The notes under the pieces were generated by a model. The model did no database searches, was not told where the DNA came from, and was given only the letters and a program-made list of their open reading frames with translations. This document shows positions 18,001-26,743 of a stretch of 64,000 bases of DNA, piece after piece. This stretch comes from Bin80 sp965203305 (GTDB lineage Bacteria > Bacteroidota > Rhodothermia > Rhodothermales > Bin80): contig OZ241874.1 in the NCBI GenBank assembly GCA_965203305.1, forward strand, positions 2,232,001 through 2,296,000, written 5' to 3'. Each line of letters begins with the position of its first letter. Within the stretch, counting starts at the first letter, position 1. A program made the translations under genes and the position numbers.

Positions 18001-20185
18001 TGGGCTCCGCCATCCTGTCCGTGGAGATACTCCCGGGATCATTCGCATCCTTCCGCAGCATCCCTTTCTGGACGGTGATCTGCTCCGTCACATGCAGGGT
18101 GGAATCCGTCGTGCTCTCTGTATCCACCAGCGACAGCGTGCCACTGCACAGCCCCAGATTTTTTGTCTTGATCACCTCCTCCAGACGCAATTCCCCGCTC
18201 CCGACCTGAACAGAAAGAGCCTCCAGCATCGGTTGCAGGGCAGCCTTCTTCACCAGATCGGTGTTTCGGCTCCCGTACGTCAATCTCTTGATTGCAGATG
18301 TCTCATTCAGCTCCCCGCTGAGTTCCCCCTGCAGAATCAGGGATTCCTCCACCGTCACATCCTTGTTCGCCGTCAGTTCCGCATCCGGCCCCACATGTAG
18401 AGTCTTCACCGTCAGCAGACCCTTGCCGGGTTCCACCCGCAGATCCCCAAGCGTCACCAGGGCCCCCAGCGTGAGTCCGTTCGTGGCATCCCCGATGATC
18501 ACACTCTCGCCGGCATCCGTGAGGACCAGGCGATTCCCGAAGGTCAGCGAGGTATCCTTTATCGTGCACATCCCGTCCACATTGGAGGTGGCCGGATACG
18601 CCATCCCGAGACTCTTGCCCCCGGCAGCCAGATCCAGACCCACCCGCAGGCTGTGGGCCGTTCGGCGGGTAGCACCACTGACCGTCTTTGCATCCGAATC
18701 CAGATACACCCGCCCCTTGCCTCCGAAACTCACAGTATCCTCAATCACCACGCTCCCGCCAACGGACGACACCAGATGGAGATCCGCCTTGGCATCATCC
18801 TGGACCAGCGGAGCCATGAACACCACCCGCGGAGCGCACCGTGAGGTGGCTTCGGTCGTCGCTGTGGCTGTTTCCGTGAGCGTATTGGAGTACACATTCA
18901 GGTCTCCCTCAATTATTGCTGCCCCTTCAAACTGCACTCCGGGAATATGATAGGTTCCGATTTGATAGTCCCATTCATCCCTTCTTCTCCCATTGGAGTA
19001 CTCACAGGTCCACTTGTTTTCAGAGAGCTCCCAGCCAGGTCGAACCCCGGAATCGGCAGCAATATTCGCCTCTCCATAGTCTGCCGTGTTGGTGTAGGGA
19101 GTCCCGCCATCCCGCAAGATCACATCCCCCTGGATGGTCGCTTTCTTTTCAAACACAATCCGGGAATCGTTCCACTGCGCCACATCCCCCTCCACGATCA
19201 CATCCTCCCGGAAAATCAGATCCGTTGTAATCTTTTGCCGGGTGTAGGTATCATTTTGAATGCTTCCAGCAACCGTGACCGGACCTACCCGTGTTAGCTC
19301 TACGCAGAGAGTGCCCGCCGCAATCGCGAAGATCCCGGCACGGATCGTCCCCTTGCCCCGAATCCGGTAACAGTCATTTTCGTCAAAACCACTGGAACGA
19401 GGCCGATAGCTACCGGAAGGCAAGTAGATGTTTCCCCCTCGGCTGTCTTCTCCAGTGCCAGAATTCAGATACGCAATCCAGACGGACCTGCTCGCCCCCT
19501 TCGTGATATCCTCAATCGCGCCATCCACCATGACCCCATCCCGCTTGACATGAAGTACAAGATCTACATCGTTCAGGCGCAGAGTGTCCCCGCTGTGAAC
19601 GGTTAATCCGCCCGCTTCAATTCGGAGCCTGCTAGCCTGTCCACTCGCAACACCTCCCTTCACCGTAAAGCTCTCGGAGACAATCAGCCCGCGTAACAAC
19701 ACAGACTCCCCATCTGGAATCGTCAGCGTTCCCGTGACCGCAACCTGCTTGTATCCGTCAGCGTCCCCGAAAGGAACGGTGCTTCTGTTCCCGGACTCCA
19801 GCGTAATATCTTCAAACTGAACTTTGACATTTTCCCGAGGACGGAACTCTCCCTCCGGGGAGATCTTAAAATTGCCCATGAACACTATTTTTCCTTCAAC
19901 CTCACCAAAATCTCCTCCCCGTACATACAGGCCAAACCTCATCTTTTTAGTCAGCGCAGTCGATGGTGCCGGCACCGTAACTGTACCACCTGCCCTTCGA
20001 ACCAGAATGATAAGTACCTCATCGTCTGCCTGCTGATCATAGGCGCGGGACAATGTGCAAGGATTATTGAAAACACAGTTGCCCGTATCTGCACCATTGA
20101 CCAAGTCTACATGGAGTTGTTTTGCAAATGCATCAGAAACCGAAAGAAGGAAGATCAGGAAGGCCAGTCCTGCCCCCCCCCCCAA
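15011..20185 (-). CDS. giant secreted beta-repeat protein with type IX sorting tail; poly-G tract at start
   Basis: A frame of 1724 codons opens at a TTG (20185) inside an 11-G tract. Residues about 5-22 are a signal-peptide core ending in DAFA. The body is rich in beta-helix-like repeats (LTIPDGESVLL, GDLRVEPGKG, LHVGPDAELTANKDV), and the C-terminus is a type IX secretion sorting domain (LHGNYPNPFNPSTRIQFDLP ... GTYLYRLIA). It should be exported and attached to or released from the cell surface; the ligand is unknown. The natural start is the ATG at 20204 (MKYLQKI), which reaches this frame only if the tract has 10 or 13 G; with 11 it stops after about 23 codons. A paralogue lies at 56493-59396. 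Confidence 0.8.
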   Translation of the reverse strand: MGGGAGLAFLIFLLSVSDAFAKQLHVDLVNGADTGNCVFNNPCTLSRAYDQQADDEVLIILVRRAGGTVTVPAPSTALTKKMRFGLYVRGGDFGEVEGKIVFMGNFKISPEGEFRPRENVKVQFEDITLESGNRSTVPFGDADGYKQVAVTGTLTIPDGESVLLRGLIVSESFTVKGGVASGQASRLRIEAGGLTVHSGDTLRLNDVDLVLHVKRDGVMVDGAIEDITKGASRSVWIAYLNSGTGEDSRGGNIYLPSGSYRPRSSGFDENDCYRIRGKGTIRAGIFAIAAGTLCVELTRVGPVTVAGSIQNDTYTRQKITTDLIFREDVIVEGDVAQWNDSRIVFEKKATIQGDVILRDGGTPYTNTADYGEANIAADSGVRPGWELSENKWTCEYSNGRRRDEWDYQIGTYHIPGVQFEGAAIIEGDLNVYSNTLTETATATTEATSRCAPRVVFMAPLVQDDAKADLHLVSSVGGSVVIEDTVSFGGKGRVYLDSDAKTVSGATRRTAHSLRVGLDLAAGGKSLGMAYPATSNVDGMCTIKDTSLTFGNRLVLTDAGESVIIGDATNGLTLGALVTLGDLRVEPGKGLLTVKTLHVGPDAELTANKDVTVEESLILQGELSGELNETSAIKRLTYGSRNTDLVKKAALQPMLEALSVQVGSGELRLEEVIKTKNLGLCSGTLSLVDTESTTDSTLHVTEQITVQKGMLRKDANDPGSISTDRMAEPNVADRYMLTYITPGEREMTEGDLEWFDPRDVIVDHAKAEIMVPGDRSLPGKLMVTKGKLTVDGILTVGVSTLHRTASGTNAQDALAQVNRYSVEVAAGELHTRGQDVRVHGKVMVSGKSKLMTGGGDLHVLGRVLQGEYAHNTAQVTIAKDAMVDLGDGTLLLGPATTRGKNLKGIARPDVKLELHGSLTGKIMVPKGSKETSIGPASKLGTVMFDGTKTPGTGNQDGIVRLLTKDTEHTLVLDSLSAMQGYVDTGGKKVTIVKDVELRSATLFPYTSDSLTFQGNLTLRDTGGLSLQWSSDDVRRTVLIKGNFTQRRGSLVSADTVLSGVTLHPMTTKTVMGDFLVVSDASRYKRSTFGSIKIPVLVVHGDFHFAKKGDLDVQVEFKGEEVQEVMTGDTTALHSVVVNNAKGLLLKSDVTQQKMATLTLRQGKIHSMPMDSMFTWTVQNVEAEQELRGRSTAQTGSRCGADSDEECKGTILRGSRQSYVGGPVARHLLQGTAGDGFKSGGYLFPVGMDHKTDRDTLSYYRPLILQLPSDLNDTTAVTVTPVMLPEGDMPKWENLTVPTAGGSLTLDVHADLFWKVDLGAESLPTNTNIRLAAAGLRNVADASGLRIVQWDCMWEEKAQLAGRAPAQADAESFAVNGYLNGVVNLTQEGIGLGSCAIFGVAANGIENPIDQADLSAGRANLQFIHNLPLTSPIDLHLGDIRIGSGMQFRSATAYRPVGDGSHELKIQAAGVPAEQAITSTLSLNPNTNTVVIAHGSLAEPKLKVLDMRMTSSVATKADVRLVHGSADLGAAQVQVMDSNDPMMPVMTLAGNLMLDEDTRRYASLDPSVQVMQVKSTEGAVEEFYELDLYGYAGQTLVFNLSGMRADLTILGVDRNGEIVPVQTVTGVEESAELPTEFALHGNYPNPFNPSTRIQFDLPENAQVQIQIVDMLGREVMVLPAQEVEAGANRSVELQATSLASGTYLYRLIATGTESRHVKTGRMTLVK
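20173..20183 (-). repeat. homopolymer tract, 11 G on the coding strand
   Basis: Eleven consecutive G bases (C on the plus strand) lie between the codons for MKYLQKI and the hydrophobic core of the signal peptide. A length change by one or two bases shifts the frame. The matching tract of the paralogue is at 56495-56505. Confidence 0.9.
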
Positions 20186-20290
20186 TTTTTTGTAGGTACT
20201 TCATAGGTATATGGATTTTATTGTTTGAGTGAAAAATTTTTGGTATATGATGATAAATGTCCAAGGCCAACTCCTGTTATACACATCAAA

Positions 20291-20340
20291 AGAGAATATG
20301 ATTAAACTCTCAGGCAGATTTTGTAAAAACTCCAGAACGG
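20291..20340 (-). repeat. 50-bp dispersed repeat, copy 1
   Basis: About 84% identical to 47860-47909. On the minus strand both copies read in the same frame as VxEFLQNLxExLxIxS-like peptides with conservative changes, so both look like fragments of one decayed gene. Nothing else is recognisable between 20205 and 20412. Confidence 0.55.
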
Positions 20341-20412
20341 GCAGAGATCCTTGATCCTTTTCCAGACAGCAGTTATCCCGACTCATACTATTCTGGAATG
20401 AATGGAGTACAC

Positions 20413-21867
20413 TTACCTGCGGGGCAAATCACCCAGTCCTTTCGTTGGCAAGGCGATAAATCCTGACAGATATGCGTCTGCATGACGGGCAGCCTCACGC
20501 CCCTCACTAATCGCCCAAACTACCAGAGACTGCCCTCGCCGTGCATCCCCGGCGGCAAAAATACCAGGCACATTGGTCTGATAGTCACTTCCAGTTTTGA
20601 AATTGCTTCTGTGATCCAGCTTTACCCCCAGCGGACCTGCAATTCCATCTGCCTCCGGTCCGGTGTATCCAATGGCAAGAAGGACAAGATCAGCTGGCCA
20701 GTATTTCTGTGTATCTGGATGTTCCATGATTTTTTGCCCCTTAAGCTCCGCCTGAACTGTTTTCAGATGCCTGACATGTCCATTTTCCCCTTCGAATGCC
20801 TTTGTCATAACACTCCAGTGCCTGTTTCCCCCTTCCTGATGAGATGAGCTGGTCCGCAGAACCATCGGATAGTACGGCCAGGGCTGGTGCTCCGGTCGTT
20901 CATTGGGAGGCACGGGCAAGAGCTCAAACTGCGTGATGGATTTCGCACCCTGCCGATTCGCTGTCCCGATGCAGTCACTCCCGGTATCCCCTCCCCCAAT
21001 CACAATCACATCTTTGCCAGCCGCACTGATCGGCTCATGGTTTTCCCGACGCAAATCATCGCCTTCATTGAGCTTGTTCTGCTGGCGCAGATAATCAAAT
21101 GCAAAATGAATTCCCCTTAACTTGCGACCACTAACAGGTAAATTCATTGGCCTTGTGGACCCCGTACACAGAACCGTTGCATCAAATTCCTGTAACCGTG
21201 AGCACGCATAGGAAGTGCCTACATTCGCGCGAGTGATAAACTGAATGCCACTTTCCTTCATGATGTCAAGTCGACGGTCAAGTACCCACTTTTCCAGTTT
21301 GAAATCCGGAATTCCATAGCGTAGCAGACCACCAATTCTGTCATCCCGCTCAAGTACGGTGACGCGATGTCCAGCGCGATTCAGCTGATCTGCTGCGGCC
21401 AGCCCGGCCGGACCGGATCCAATAACTGCAACTTTCTTGCCTGTTCTCCGCACCGGTTGCTCCGGCTGTACCCATCCAGAACGGAATGCATACTCAATAA
21501 TTTCCTGCTCAATGCGTTCTATCGTAACCGGGTCATCAATAATCCCCAGAACACACGCTGTTTCGCAGGGCGCGGGGCAGATTCGTCCGGTAAATTCTGG
21601 AAAATTGTTTGTGGCAGCCAGCCGCTCATAGGCCGCTTTCCAGTCACCTCTGTACACAAGATCGTTCCAGTCCGGAATTACATTTCCCAGCGGACATCCC
21701 GACTGGCAGAACGGGATTCCGCAGTCCATGCAACGGGCCGCCTGCTGGCGTAGCTGACGCTCACTGAATGGTGCATAGACTTCACGCCAGTCTCTGATTC
21801 GCTCTTTGACTGGACGATGTGCAGGCAACTCCCTCTGATATTCTATAAACCCCGTCGCTTTCCCCAT
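20413..21867 (-). CDS. gltD: glutamate synthase (NADPH) small subunit
   Basis: Transfers electrons from NADPH through FAD and 4Fe-4S clusters to the large subunit. The N-terminal iron-sulfur domain shows CMDCGIPFCQSGCPLGN and CPAPCETACVLG. The FAD site is VIGSGPAGLAAADQL and the NADPH site VIGGGDTGSDC. The family usually begins MGKxxGF, so I take the ATG at 21867 (484 residues) over the GTG three codons upstream that overlaps the gltB stop. It follows gltB directly on the minus strand, the usual gltBD operon. Confidence 0.95.
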   Translation of the reverse strand: MGKATGFIEYQRELPAHRPVKERIRDWREVYAPFSERQLRQQAARCMDCGIPFCQSGCPLGNVIPDWNDLVYRGDWKAAYERLAATNNFPEFTGRICPAPCETACVLGIIDDPVTIERIEQEIIEYAFRSGWVQPEQPVRRTGKKVAVIGSGPAGLAAADQLNRAGHRVTVLERDDRIGGLLRYGIPDFKLEKWVLDRRLDIMKESGIQFITRANVGTSYACSRLQEFDATVLCTGSTRPMNLPVSGRKLRGIHFAFDYLRQQNKLNEGDDLRRENHEPISAAGKDVIVIGGGDTGSDCIGTANRQGAKSITQFELLPVPPNERPEHQPWPYYPMVLRTSSSHQEGGNRHWSVMTKAFEGENGHVRHLKTVQAELKGQKIMEHPDTQKYWPADLVLLAIGYTGPEADGIAGPLGVKLDHRSNFKTGSDYQTNVPGIFAAGDARRGQSLVVWAISEGREAARHADAYLSGFIALPTKGLGDLPRR

Positions 21868-21872
21868 GATGA

Positions 21873-24800
21873 TCACGCCGCAATTGCCATTGGAGCAGCT
21901 TCTTCAGCGAGACGCTTTAGTGCATTACGGTACTCAACCGGCATAACGAGTACGAAATCTGCCAGTGCAACTTCCCAGTTTTCCAAGATCCACCGCGCAG
22001 CCCTGCTCCCCGTGAACTGAAGATGATTCTCAATCATTGTCTGTAACTCAAGGATATTGTCATCCTGATCCACTGGCAGCAACTCCACAGATTCCATGTT
22101 GCAACGACCATTTCTGAACTCGTGCGTAGCATCAATCACATAGGCAACTCCCCCGCTCATTCCGGCAGCGAAATTTCTCCCTGTTTCTCCAAGAACAGCC
22201 ACACATCCTCCGGTCATATACTCGCAGCCATGATCTCCGACCGCCTCAACTACGGCAATTACCCCACTATTGCGAACGCAAAATCGCTCTCCTGCTCCCC
22301 CGCGTATGTATGCCTCTCCACTTGTCGCTCCATAAAAGGCGACATTGCCCACCGTGATATTTTCGTGTGGAATATAGGTGGCTTCTGGAGGCGGGGAGAT
22401 AATCAGTTTTGCACCGGAAAGTCCCTTTCCAAAATAATCGTTGGCATCCCCTTGAATATTAAATGTGATCCCTTTGGAAGCAAACGCTGCAAAACTCTGT
22501 CCAGCGGAGCCGGTACAGTTGAATGTGATCGTGTCATCTTCCAGGGGGGTATCCCGAAAACGCTGCGTGATCAGATGACTCAACATCGTTCCTACAGTGC
22601 GGTTGGTATTTCTGATCGGAATATCAGCGACGACAGATTTTCGATTTCTCAGAGCGGGATCGGCTAGTTTAATCAGCGTATGGTCTAATGCTGCATCCAG
22701 TCCATGATCCTGTTCCGTAGTACTGAATTCTTTGAGTCGCTCAGGAACTTGCGGATGTATCAGGATTCTTGACAGATCCAGATGGCGGGCCTTCCAGTGC
22801 TTCAGGTTGCGCCGTGGCTTGAGCATATCCACCCGTCCCCGCATTTCAGCCAGGGTGCGGAATCCGAGCTTTGCCATGATTTCCCGAAGCTCTTCAGCCA
22901 CAAAATGCAGATAGTTCACAACATGCTCTGGTTGCCCGGTAAATTTCTTGCGAAGCTCCGGGTCCTGGGTTGCGATCCCTACAGGACATGTATTCAGATG
23001 GCATTTACGCATCATGATGCACCCGAGGGCAACCAGCGGTGCCGTTGCAAACCCGAACTCATCCGCTCCCAGGAGAGATGCAATTGCAATGTCCCTGCCT
23101 GTCTTCATTTGTCCGTCACACTCCACAATGATGCGCGTACGTAATCCGTGGTGGACGAGAGTTTGATGTGTCTCGGACAGTCCCAGTTCCCAGGGCAGAC
23201 CTGCATGCATGATGGAGGTTTTCGGAGAAGCACCAGTGCCGCCATCCGTTCCACTGATCAGGACCACATCTGCCTTCCCCTTTGCAACTCCCGCAGCAAC
23301 TGTCCCGACCCCTACCTCCGACACAAGCTTCACACTGATTCTGGCACTGGAATTGGCATTCTTCAAATCGTGAATCAGCTGCGCCAGATCCTCAATGGAA
23401 TAGATATCATGGTGTGGGGGCGGGGAAATGAGTCCCACATAGGGAGTAGAGTGTCGCAATTTTGCGATCCAGGGATAGACCTTCTTGCCAGGCAGTTGTC
23501 CACCTTCCCCTGGTTTCGCCCCTTGTGCAATCTTGATCTGAATTTCATCGGCACTCTCAAGGTATTCGATTGTCACTCCGAACCTGCCGGAGGCGACCTG
23601 CTTGATCCGGCTTCTGCGGGGATTGTCCAGCCCGTATCGCTCTGGTCCCTCTCCTCCCTCCCCGGTATTGCTCTTGCCTCCAATAGAGTTCATGGCAATC
23701 GCCAGTGCCTCATGTGTCTCCCCGCTGATAGAACCATTGGACATTGCCCCCGTCTTAAACAGCTTAACGATCTCGGTCCACGGCATCACTTCCTCCAGAT
23801 CAACAGGCTCTGCCCTCGTATAATCAAATGTTAAGAGACCTCGAAGCGTGTTTGCGGCACCTTTGTTAATCTCGTTTGAGAAGGCCTTGTAAGACGCGTG
23901 CGACTTTGTTCGCGCGGCTTCCTGCATGTTTGCAACTGCCGTCGGACTGAATGCATGACGCTCTCCCCCCCTGCGCCACTGATACTGTCCTCCCACATCC
24001 AGAGGATAGACCCCGGAAATCTTCTTTCGCGGAAAGCCCCGCTCGTGACGCATAATGACTTCTTGTGCGATGACATTCAGACCAATTCCGCCAATCCGGG
24101 ACGGAGTTCCGCAGAAATACTCGTCAACAACTTCTGATCCTAGTCCAAGTGCCTCAAATATCTGTGCTCCCCGGTAGCTCTGCAATGTCGAAATCCCCAT
24201 CTTGGACATCACCTTTAGCAAGCCATATCCAACGGATTTTATGTATCTGCTTTCTGCTTCCTGTTCAGAAATATCCGTAATCATCTCCCTGCCAGCCATC
24301 TGGCGTATACTGGAGAGGGCCACATGCGGACACACTGCCTCTGCACCGAAGCCAACAAGCATGGCAAAATGGTGTACTTCTCTGGGTTCTCCGCTGTCAA
24401 CAATCAGCCCGCAGCGCAGTCGCATTCCCTTTCTGATGAGGTAATGATGCACCGCTCCTGTTGCCAATAGTGCCGGCACGGGCAACTGGCTTTCCCCTGC
24501 TTCCCGATCCGAGAGCACAATCAGACTGCACCCCTGCCCGATTGCATGGGCTGCTTCCTCCTGGAGGCGTTCCAGGGCCATGGCAAGCTCTCCAGGCTGA
24601 AAACACATGTTCAGGATTGCTGTCCCCTGAACTCCTTCCCGAATGGAGGCAAGCTCTGACTCGGTGATTACCGGCTGCTCGAGTCGCAATTTTGCACAAT
24701 GCCGGGCACTCTCACTGAACAGGTTCCCGCTACTTCCCAGATTCATGGCCAAAGAAGTAACCATGAACTCTCTGATCGCATCCAGAGGGGGATTCGTAAC

Positions 24801-26330
24801 CTGGGCAAAGAGCTGCTTGAAGTAATCGTAGAGCAGTCTCGGCCGATCAGAGAGTACCGCAAGCGGGGTGTCATTCCCCATTGCCCCAAGAGGTTCTTTT
24901 GCATCTTGCCCCATGGGAGCCATCAGCAGGCGCAGATCCTCCAGTGTATATCCGAACATCTGCTGCCTCTGAAGCAAGGTGCCTTCCATGGCACCGGGCT
25001 CGGCAGGCGGAAGTGAGGCAAGCGTACGCTGATGCTCCGTTAACCAGACCCGGTACGGCGCACGCGAACAGATTCGCATCTTGATCTCCTCATCATCAAT
25101 AATGCGCCTCTCCTCCAGATCAATCAGAAACATCCGTCCGGGCTTCAGTCGTCCCTTTCGGAGCACATTGGACTCTGCAATCTCGCCGACTCCTGTTTCG
25201 GATGCCAGCACGACATATCCATCTTTGCTGATCGTATACCGGGACGGACGCAGCCCATTCCGGTCCAGGAGTGCTCCGGCGTACCGGCCATCTGTGAAAG
25301 GTATTGTTGCCGGCCCATCCCAAGGATCCATCAGATTGCTGTGATACTGATAGAATGCCCTCTTCTCGTCCGCCATCTCTTCGGCCCGTTCCCAGGCCTC
25401 TGGGACAAGCATCATCATGGCATGAGGAAGTGACCGTCCCGTGTAATAGAGCAATTCGAGTGCATTGTCCAGTGCCATGGAATCACTTCCTCCTTCCCGA
25501 ATGACCGGTACAAGTTTCCGGGTATCGGCACCGAAGCGGTCACTTCGGAACATCACTTCTGCGGCATGCATCTGGTTGATATTTCCGCGGAGCGTATTGA
25601 TTTCCCCATTGTGACACAGAAAACGAAAGGGCTGTGCCAGAGACCATTCGGGGAATGTGTTTGTACTGAACCGGGAGTGCACCATGGCAAGCGCACTCTG
25701 GAAACGCTGTGAGTCCAGATCAGGGTAGTATTCCGTAACCTGGGCCGGCATGAGCATTCCCTTGTACACCATCGTAGCGGCAGAGAAACTCGCAAAATAG
25801 CATCCAGAGAGTTTCTGCTCAAGCGCACTCTGCTGAAACACTTTGCGAATCACATAAAGCTGACGCTCAAACGCCTCCTGAGTCTTGTCTCTGTCCCTCC
25901 GTACAAAACACTGCCAGATACCAGGTTCGGTGGACTGGGCACCCGGTCCAAGCACCTCCGAGATCACAGGAACACGCCGCCAGGCGATCAATTCTGCACC
26001 TTCGGCATCAATGATGCTTTCAATGAGGGGCTTGCACTTTTTTTCATGCTTGGGAGGAATAAAAACCACTCCTGCCCCGTAATCTCCCGGATCTGGCAAT
26101 GTTGGAACTTCACTCGCCAGAAACTCATGTGGCAGCTGCACCAGGATGCCAGCCCCGTCCCCGGTTGTTTCGTCACAGCTGCATGCTCCCCTGTGATCCA
26201 GATCCTTAAGTATCTGAAGTCCTTTCCTAACCACATCGTGCGAGGGCGTTCCATCTACACGGCAGTAGAGTCCGACCCCGCATGCATCATGCTCAAATGC
26301 GGGATCATATAATCCCTGCTGTTTTATCAT
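21873..26330 (-). CDS. gltB: glutamate synthase large subunit
   Basis: Makes two glutamates from glutamine and 2-oxoglutarate. A 1485-residue protein, normal for the family. The class II glutaminase Cys is residue 17 (EHDACGVG), exposed after removal of a short propeptide. The FMN barrel has KPGEGGQLPGKKV, SPPPHHDIYSIEDL and LISGTDGGTGASP. The 3Fe-4S cysteines are in CIMMRKCHLNTCPVG. The C-terminal GxGxG beta-helix includes NVAFYGATSGEAYIRGGAGE and GCEYMTGGC. ATG at 26330. It overlaps or abuts gltD. Confidence 0.97.
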   Translation of the reverse strand: MIKQQGLYDPAFEHDACGVGLYCRVDGTPSHDVVRKGLQILKDLDHRGACSCDETTGDGAGILVQLPHEFLASEVPTLPDPGDYGAGVVFIPPKHEKKCKPLIESIIDAEGAELIAWRRVPVISEVLGPGAQSTEPGIWQCFVRRDRDKTQEAFERQLYVIRKVFQQSALEQKLSGCYFASFSAATMVYKGMLMPAQVTEYYPDLDSQRFQSALAMVHSRFSTNTFPEWSLAQPFRFLCHNGEINTLRGNINQMHAAEVMFRSDRFGADTRKLVPVIREGGSDSMALDNALELLYYTGRSLPHAMMMLVPEAWERAEEMADEKRAFYQYHSNLMDPWDGPATIPFTDGRYAGALLDRNGLRPSRYTISKDGYVVLASETGVGEIAESNVLRKGRLKPGRMFLIDLEERRIIDDEEIKMRICSRAPYRVWLTEHQRTLASLPPAEPGAMEGTLLQRQQMFGYTLEDLRLLMAPMGQDAKEPLGAMGNDTPLAVLSDRPRLLYDYFKQLFAQVTNPPLDAIREFMVTSLAMNLGSSGNLFSESARHCAKLRLEQPVITESELASIREGVQGTAILNMCFQPGELAMALERLQEEAAHAIGQGCSLIVLSDREAGESQLPVPALLATGAVHHYLIRKGMRLRCGLIVDSGEPREVHHFAMLVGFGAEAVCPHVALSSIRQMAGREMITDISEQEAESRYIKSVGYGLLKVMSKMGISTLQSYRGAQIFEALGLGSEVVDEYFCGTPSRIGGIGLNVIAQEVIMRHERGFPRKKISGVYPLDVGGQYQWRRGGERHAFSPTAVANMQEAARTKSHASYKAFSNEINKGAANTLRGLLTFDYTRAEPVDLEEVMPWTEIVKLFKTGAMSNGSISGETHEALAIAMNSIGGKSNTGEGGEGPERYGLDNPRRSRIKQVASGRFGVTIEYLESADEIQIKIAQGAKPGEGGQLPGKKVYPWIAKLRHSTPYVGLISPPPHHDIYSIEDLAQLIHDLKNANSSARISVKLVSEVGVGTVAAGVAKGKADVVLISGTDGGTGASPKTSIMHAGLPWELGLSETHQTLVHHGLRTRIIVECDGQMKTGRDIAIASLLGADEFGFATAPLVALGCIMMRKCHLNTCPVGIATQDPELRKKFTGQPEHVVNYLHFVAEELREIMAKLGFRTLAEMRGRVDMLKPRRNLKHWKARHLDLSRILIHPQVPERLKEFSTTEQDHGLDAALDHTLIKLADPALRNRKSVVADIPIRNTNRTVGTMLSHLITQRFRDTPLEDDTITFNCTGSAGQSFAAFASKGITFNIQGDANDYFGKGLSGAKLIISPPPEATYIPHENITVGNVAFYGATSGEAYIRGGAGERFCVRNSGVIAVVEAVGDHGCEYMTGGCVAVLGETGRNFAAGMSGGVAYVIDATHEFRNGRCNMESVELLPVDQDDNILELQTMIENHLQFTGSRAARWILENWEVALADFVLVMPVEYRNALKRLAEEAAPMAIAA

Positions 26331-26743
26331 CTATTCACCTCTCTCAAATCCGTCCGCATAGCATATGTATTCCAGAAATTGCCTGTCTTTATCCATACAA
26401 ATAAACAATTCTTGGACCAATTTTCCAAAATTCTTTCATGCACATAAAATTGTTCTACGGATAATTCGTATATTAGGTTGAATTTTTACTGTAAAATGTA
26501 CAATAAATCTTAATTATCAAGGAAAAATTCCTTTTATACTTGATTAATTATTTTTTGAGGAATTTTGACTTGAGACAGATTTATGTGTGAATTTTGCCAC
26601 TTTTCGGATTCTTTCGGATTTAATGCTCGTGATCAGGCGTTCATCCGAACTCAGCAAATACTTGTTCTTGACTGCGATCACAGCATGCTGTCTGAGCCAA
26701 GATCAAGTTTTCACAACATCACTTTTAACATCATTCCCTGCTC
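26331..26743. other. AT-rich divergent intergenic region
   Basis: Separates gltB (minus) from the outer-membrane protein gene (plus). It is strongly AT-rich and should hold both promoters. One candidate promoter element for the plus strand is noted separately at 26461-26476. No ORF with a recognisable product was found. Confidence 0.5.
26461..26476 (+). promoter_or_regulatory. promoter-like 16-mer shared with the metY promoter
   Basis: ATAATTCGTATATTAG is identical to the minus-strand element at 14788-14803. The TATATTAG part resembles the Bacteroidota -7 box. On the plus strand it points to the gene at 26744, giving a leader of about 260 nt. It could instead be an operator acting on gltB. 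Confidence 0.4.

Noticed and set aside
16511..18400. Long plus-strand open frame of 629 codons
   Set aside because: It is antisense to the secreted-protein gene, rich in Arg, His, Pro and Gln, has no motif, and is explained by codon bias of the minus-strand gene.
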